Below, in pieces: positions 58,292 through 64,000 of a stretch of DNA of 64,000 nucleotides; the stretch's first letter is position 1, and each line of letters begins with the position of its first letter. The stretch is taken from assembly GCA_015680685.1 (NCBI GenBank), contig MNCI01005898.1:114950-178949 (forward strand). The letters are read 5' to 3'. Source of the DNA: Gnetum montanum (taxonomy: Eukaryota; Streptophyta; Gnetopsida; Gnetales; Gnetaceae). A program made the position numbers and the translations under genes. The notes below the pieces were generated by a model. The model was not told where the DNA came from, ran no database searches, and saw only the letters and a list, made by a program, of their open reading frames with translations.

Positions 58292-60680
58292 ATGTGGATG
58301 AATCTCTACCAAACAGAGGAGAATCCAATCAATAGCAGGGAGGACCAAAGAAGCCCTAACAACTCAAAGTTGTCTATGCCTATCTGGATCCTTATAATCA
58401 AGATTTCGTTTCCATCCTACATCAAGATGAACAAATGTGCTAGAGGGACATGGAAGGCAACATTGTGTTGCCTCTTAATTGATCTATTCTTGCCATGCTA
58501 ATGACCAATCTCATCTAACTAGGCATCAATGTACTCAACTTAGAATATGAGGTCCAAGACCACACTTACAAGAACTATCACCCTACAGATGCCCAATGTA
58601 AGAAAGATCAACACATGGAAGCACATTATGAGGTCTCTAAAAGCAAGAGGATCCCAATGCAATTATTCTTACAACAGCATAAAGAGGGTAAGAATTTATT
58701 TTCTAGCCAATTCCAATATAAAAATTTTCCTTCTTTTGTTGATGAGGAAACCCTTCACCAATGGTTACAATCAACTTTGAAAAAGCTTGGTAATGGGAAG
58801 ATTGACTCTTAAGACTAGGGAGCCTTAAGGACAAAAATCCTAGCCATTCATCTACAGGTAAGGAGAATGATAACCAAAAGGACAAAGAAAAACAAATGGA
58901 GCACAGTAGGGATTGAAGAAGATAGACTAGTAGGCACCATTCTCCTAGTTCTTCTTCTTCACCCTCAACATCCTCTTTGTCATTAAACTCTGATAGGAGG
59001 AGCTGATGCTAAGACAAAAGGAGGAACAGTCAAGATCAAGATGGAAATGAAGAGTGGGATAGAGATGAAAACAGATCCCATTAAGATCATCAATACTGAA
59101 GGCAGAGAAAACTTTAATGGGAAGAAGAGCACCATTGAGAGCAAAGGTACAATAGAATTCATCATAGGCATCATGGCCATAAAAGCGGTTACCATGAACA
59201 ACATGACTATGATGAGCCTCTACTAGCTATCAGAAACATGCTTAATATTTTAGAGGTAGTGAGAACTCCTACAAGGCATTAGAAAGATAGAAGGATTAAA
59301 AAGTTAGATATGAACAATATTCCCAAGTTTAAAGGGAGATATAATGCAAATTCTCAAAATCATCTCCAAGCCTTTCCTAACGCCTGTGCCTTGTAGAACA
59401 TAGAGAATGAATGGTATAAGCTAAAATTATCCCCAAAGACACTCACCAAAAAAGTAGAAAGCTAGTATTGGTCCTTGAAATCGGAATCCATTTGCCAATG
59501 AAGTACCATATTGAACTCTTCAATGAAAAGTACCAAACGTATTTCAAAGTGTCTAACTTACGGAGGTATATCCAAGGATAGAAATAGAAAAACCATGAGT
59601 CCTTGGATGTAGCCCTAGGCAAGCACTACTCTCTGTTGCACCAATGTCCATGCCATGAATACTCCCAAAGAAAACAACTTCACCACATCATATATGGACT
59701 TAGGAATAAGACAAGGAAAACCCTAAGGATCTATGCCCAAGGAAGGCTTTCTAAAATGTGGACCCATCAAAATCAATGATTGATTGAATAGATGGCCAAA
59801 GAAGAGGAGGAGCTGAAAAATATGAAAGTGTAAAAGTGTATAACAAGGACCCCCTCCATTCGCAAAAGGGATGTGCATTTTTGTGACTCAGAGAGGGAAA
59901 CACCACTTGATAAAGTGGTGCAAACAAAGACCTTGCTCATATAAGAATCTATCATCGAGATATTGGCTAAGGTGGAAAAAATGTGGAACTCCTTAGTTTA
60001 AAAGTTTCAAACAGCTCTAAAAATTATAAAATAAAGATCAGACCAAGTGAGTAGTGGTTAAGATAGAAAGAGAAAAAAGGATATAGAAAAGGATTACCAT
60101 CAAAAAAAGGGTAAAGCTATAGCAATTGAAGAGGTTGTAGATTCCAAAATAGATGATGACATGTGTGAAATTTGCCAATATGAACATTCTAAGGGATGTT
60201 GCCTAGTTTTATAGCATTTGTAGGAGTCTAGGATGTATGCATTACATCATAAATTTGAAAAATGGCAAACACCCAAGTAGTTGCCTTATTCACAAGGCAA
60301 CTATAGGCAGTAGTTCCACCAACTGATGTATCATCTAAGTGGAGTACCTCCTCAACCTTAGGATCAATACTAGTAGTGGCAACATCCACAGTATTGGGAT
60401 ATGTCACCACTGCAGCAACAATATTTTTACAGGCAACCAAATCCGTATGGATATTATGTCCAACAACTTGTATCCCCTCATGACTCATCTAGCCACACCT
60501 CCTTCCCGTACCCCTACTACCCTCCAGAATGTTATAGAGTGCCTTCTCTAAGAGGAGAATCTCCTTTTTCTTTTTATCCTCTATATCCCTTAGTAACTCT
60601 TGCACCACCAACTACCATACCCTTATCACTTGCTCCATCTATGCAAGGGGAAATTCCTCCATAGCCATAGTATTGAAACA
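58292..60680 (+). pseudogene. Gag-like region of the Athila-like element
   Basis: From about 58300 the frame reads as a hydrophilic polypeptide with stops, containing QDHTYKNYHPTDAQCKKDQH and HYEVSKSKRIPMQLFLQQHK. A basic stretch follows (59040-59226), then a possible CEICQYEHSKGCC finger near 60160, then a Pro/Tyr/Ser-rich segment at 60401-60664. Assignment as gag is by position before the protease. Confidence 0.5.
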
Positions 60681-60949
60681 TCGTGAGGGTAGTAAACTTA
60701 CAAATGGATATTCATCTAAGTGGTTATGAACCAAAATCTCATAAGAGATCATTCTTTAGAATGAATAGTCTCTCAAAACCCTTGTAGACACCAGTGGCTA
60801 TTAACCCTTCCTTATCTACCTCTAAAAGTACCCTTGAGTCACCTTAAAATCAAAGGACCTCTAATGTCCACATTGTTATGTGGATTCATGCAATCACATA
60901 TTGGATAAATGGTAGCCACCTTCCTAGGAAATAATCTAATCCTAGGAGT

Positions 60950-61290
60950 TCCTTCATTTATTTGCAAATTACAAAAAATGATCCATGTAAGGGTCTATTG
61001 GACTCAGGTTCTAGGGTGAACTTAATCTTCCAAGAAATGTACAAGACCTAGAACTTGCCTCCTCTCAAAAAAAGCAATCGTAGACTAAAGTTGGCAAATC
61101 AATCCATCATTGTTTCTTTGGGGTTAGTAGAGGAAATTATGACCATCATCTATGGATGGTCTTACCCTGCAAATTTTCTAAAAATTCACATGGATAATTG
61201 TAAGGGGGACTTTCCTATCATTAGAGGAATTTCATGGCTAAGTAATATAGATGCCAAGATGGGCATTTGAGACCTTTCCTTAGAAATCTT
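60950..61290 (+). pseudogene. Retroelement aspartic protease
   Basis: The active-site motif LDSGSRVNLI starts at 60998, with DSG at 61001-61009. Downstream, FPIIRGISWLSNIDAKMGI matches the usual FPIILGRPWLxxxxAxID protease end. A stop precedes the second half. It is inactive as read. Confidence 0.75.
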
Positions 61291-61930
61291 CAAGGAAAAT
61301 GAATTTGGCAAAAGGGAGAAGAAGAGAGTTCCATGCATCCTATACAATGACATAGGGTGTCATTGCATGTAGAAAATATGGATGGTAAAAGGTACATCTA
61401 TCCAAGTGTGTAATCAATATGCCAAAACAACGGTTATTTAGAAGTGCCTATATGTACCAACCATAAAGCGGGAAGGTACCTAATGGCTAACATTAGATCA
61501 TTAAGCTAAATCCACAATATGCATGGAATCATTGGAGAGCCCCATGAGCACCTACATTAAGAACATGGATGAAATGGAGCAACTCCATAGTCAACTCTTC
61601 CACTCATAAAATGAAATGGATTGGGGAGAGTTGGAAATCCCTAACCACTTCAAGCAGGAGCCCCTTGAATTGAAAGCTTTACTGGCAACTTTTGAATATG
61701 CTTTTTTCAACAATGGCAAACTAGTAATCATTAATGTCAACCTTGCTCAAGATCAATAAAAGAAGCTATTAAAGGTGGTGAAAAAGTGGCCAACAACCTT
61801 TGCTTGGTCATATCATGAACTCATTGGGATGGATTTGTTGATATGCTAGCACCACATCTATACAAACTCTTCCATCAAGCCAAAGAGGTAATTGCAAAGA
61901 AGGTTAAATTTAAAGCTTAAGTAGGTTATC

Positions 61931-62420
61931 ATGGAAGAAGTTGAACAACTTCTTAAGGCTAGGTTCATATATTTGATTAAGAACAATGAATGGATTAACC
62001 CTCTCGTGATTGTACCCAAGAAAGGAGGGAAGTGGAAAGTCTACATAGATTTTTGGCTGTTGAACATGGCAACTTTCAAAGATCATTTTTTATTGTCATT
62101 TATTGATCAATTATTGGACACCATTGCAAGACATTACTATTATAGCTTTCTAGATGGTTATAGTGGTTATAAGCAAATCCAAATTGCACTAGAGAATTAG
62201 GCCAAAACAACGTTCACAAGTCCTTGGAGGACTTTTGCATACAAAAAGATGCCCTTTGGCCTATGCAATGCTCCTACTACTTTCCAACATTTGGTACTTA
62301 GCATCTTTCAATGGCAAATCGGTAGTGAGATAGAATTCTTCATGGATGACTTCTCTACCTATGGTACCACATTTGAGTAAGTTGTAGATAGTCTTGAGAA
62401 AGTGCTAACGATGTGTAGAG
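61931..62420 (+). pseudogene. Ty3/gypsy reverse transcriptase
   Basis: Reads EWINPLVIVPKKGGKWKV, then SFLDGYSGYKQIQIALEN and a stop. Then come MPFGLCNAPTTFQHLVLSIF and the catalytic box FMDD at 62339-62350, followed by FSTYG. All core motifs are present and in order, but there are stops after ALEN and further on. Confidence 0.88.
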
Positions 62421-62729
62421 ACTAACATAAAGCTCAATTAGCAGAAAAGCCATCTAATGGCCTAAGAAGGCATAGTCTTAGAGCACCAAATTCTAGAAAA
62501 AGGGATTGAGGTGGACCTAGAAAAGGTAGGGGTCATCCAAGAAATCACTAGGCAACCTAAAATGGTGAGAGATGTAAGGTCATTTCTTCATCATAATGGT
62601 TATTATTGACACTTCATTGAGAAATTTTTGAAAATTGCTAAGCCATTAGTTGGGTTGACAAAGAAGGATGCACCCTTCAACTAGACCAAGAAATGCAAGT
62701 TAGCATTCCCACAGTTGAAGAAAAAACTC

Positions 62730-63150
62730 ATATAAACTTCTCTTCGACATACTCCCAATTGGTCTAGATCCTTCCACATCATGACGAATGCATCCAATTA
62801 TGCCTTAGGGTCCATGCTTACATAATTGGATAATTAGAAATATTTTTACTACATCCATTGTACAAGCAAAAGCATTGTGGGGGTATAGTTGAACTATAGC
62901 ACCATGAGAAAGGAGCTCATGGTAGTGGTATATGCCTTAAAGAAATTTAGGCATTATGTGCTTGGATATCAAATCTTTGTTCACATAGAACATAGTGCCA
63001 TGAGGTTCCTCATGAATAAACTAATGGTGAGCCCCTATGTAATATGGTAGCTAGTAATGTTACAGGAGTTTGATCTCACAATGATGGACAAAAAGGAAAC
63101 TAAGAACATGGTTGATGATCACTTGTCTTGGTTGTGATTAGATAGTGAAG
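62730..63150 (+). pseudogene. RNase H region of the Athila-like element
   Basis: Contains MRKELMVVVYALKKFRHYVLGYQIFVHIEHSAMRFL, here quoted in two parts: KELMVVVYALKKFRHYVLGY and QIFVHIEHSAMRF. The segment ends with a DHLSWL counterpart of the ADHLSRL box. The catalytic TDH-type Asp is Glu-flanked (IEH), suggesting loss of activity. Confidence 0.75.
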
Positions 63151-63419
63151 AGGATGAGGGACCTTTATCTAATCAATTCCTAGTTGAACTCCTCTTTGCA
63201 AAAGTTATTAAAGTTCAAAATCTCTAAGGTTATAATTGGTACAAAGAATTCCTCTCTTATCTACTCACTTAGGAGACTCCTCAGGAATGGGACAATAAGT
63301 AAAAACAATAGTTTCTTCATCAAGCTAAGCATTACATGAAGATCAGGGGCAACCTTTACAAGGTTTGTGCTAATGGCTTGGTACAATGATGCATGTCCAA
63401 TGCTAATCAAGTGCACATC

Positions 63420-64000
63420 CTCTAGGATGCTCATGAAGATCCTTGTTGGAGCCCTTGTGCAGGAAGAAGGATGGCCATGAAAATCCTCATGGTAGGATAC
63501 TATTGGCTAAAAATCTTTAGGGATGTCCATCAATTTTCTTGTTAATGCAAGTAATGCCAAACAGATGAAGGAATGATTGTAAAAATGAAAAGATGCCAAT
63601 AGTGGATCCAACCACTGGAGCCTTTCAACCTTTGGAGCATTAACTTCATGGGACCCATCAACCCTATGTCCAACAGGAAGGCATACATCATTGTAGCAAT
63701 TGACTATTGCACCAAATGGACCAAAGCTATAGCCATCATTAATTGTTCATCTTCTAATGTAGTATGGTTTATTTAACAAAGTGTGGTAAAAGTGGTTTGG
63801 CATGGAAAGCACACTTATTTTTGATAATGGAACTCACTTCATAGGTGCTACTTTTCAAAATCTAATGTAATGCTTAAAGGTGGAACATAAATTAACAACT
63901 CCCTATCACCCCCAAGCTAATAGTCAAGCCAAAGTTACTAATAGGGAAATAACTAGAATACTAACATGCACTATTAGTAAATATAGAAAAGAATGGAGTA
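63420..64000 (+). pseudogene. Integrase, N-terminal and core part, truncated by the window end
   Basis: Contains WSINFMGPINPMSNRKAY, IIVAIDYCTKWTKAIAI, DNGTHFIGATFQNLM and TPYHPQANSQAKVTNREI. The catalytic Glu position of the NGQAEVTN box is Lys, and a stop precedes DNGTHF. The coding similarity continues to the last base. Confidence 0.8.

Larger units (their letters stand above)
58151..64000 (+). mobile_element. Athila-like Ty3/gypsy retrotransposon interior, decayed, runs off the window
   Basis: Domain order is gag-like region, protease, reverse transcriptase, RNase H, integrase, as in Ty3/gypsy elements, all on the plus strand with numerous stops and shifts. The RNase H end (LQEFDLTMMDKKETKNMVDD near 63065-63125) resembles the Athila LLLQEFDLEIRDKKG block. 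This supports the clade, together with the PBS. The 3' LTR lies outside the window. Confidence 0.85.

Overview
This window is plant nuclear DNA, AT-rich and dominated by old, decayed transposable elements, with one recognisable host gene. That gene is a complete minus-strand orthologue of Arabidopsis NERD1 (At3g51050, the FG-GAP repeat membrane protein linked to the exocyst). I assembled 13 coding exons with GT-AG junctions, from the ATG at 54770 to the TAG at 26757. They give 699 codons, about the length I recall for the Arabidopsis protein, and every intron is phase 0. The gene spans 28.0 kb but only 2.1 kb is coding; introns 5 (10.6 kb) and 10 (7.7 kb) hold most of the rest. Giant repeat-filled introns and deeply decayed Ty3/gypsy, LINE and SINE copies suggest a large-genome plant, most likely a gymnosperm such as a conifer. 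That species-level guess is inference.

Layout. Positions 1-25850 have no host gene that I can recognise. They hold a chromovirus integrase remnant (1366-2010, minus), an Athila-like LTR with its primer-binding site (2609-3700, minus), several short tandem duplications, a decayed gag-like frame (13560-14600), a candidate 2.5 kb solo LTR (16284-18779), and two copies of an unnamed repeat (19095-20215 and 20968-25852). The second copy is interrupted by a compact 2.6 kb LTR retrotransposon (22572-25159) with both LTRs, a primer-binding site and a 5-bp target duplication. The uninterrupted first copy preserves the empty site.

Positions 25853-54770 are the 3' flank and the NERD1 gene. Intron 10 holds a plus-strand LINE remnant (32530-34830), a tRNA-derived SINE with a target-site duplication (30904-31168) and a second SINE type. 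Intron 7 holds a further SINE. Intron 5 holds a Ty3/gypsy integrase fragment (40070-40838), coiled-coil and gag-like remnants (38960-39790, 43680-45775) and a minus-strand LINE (46010-48660). Intron 1 holds two SINEs.

Positions 54771-56200, upstream of NERD1, contain a cluster of a third SINE type. From about 57100 to the window end lies a plus-strand Athila-like Ty3/gypsy element: LTR end at 58149, primer-binding site at 58151, then gag-like, protease, reverse transcriptase, RNase H and integrase segments with many stops. It runs off the window. Two single N bases (3539, 56729) lie in repeats; the second sits at the edge of a 77-bp near-identical duplication and may mark an assembly join.
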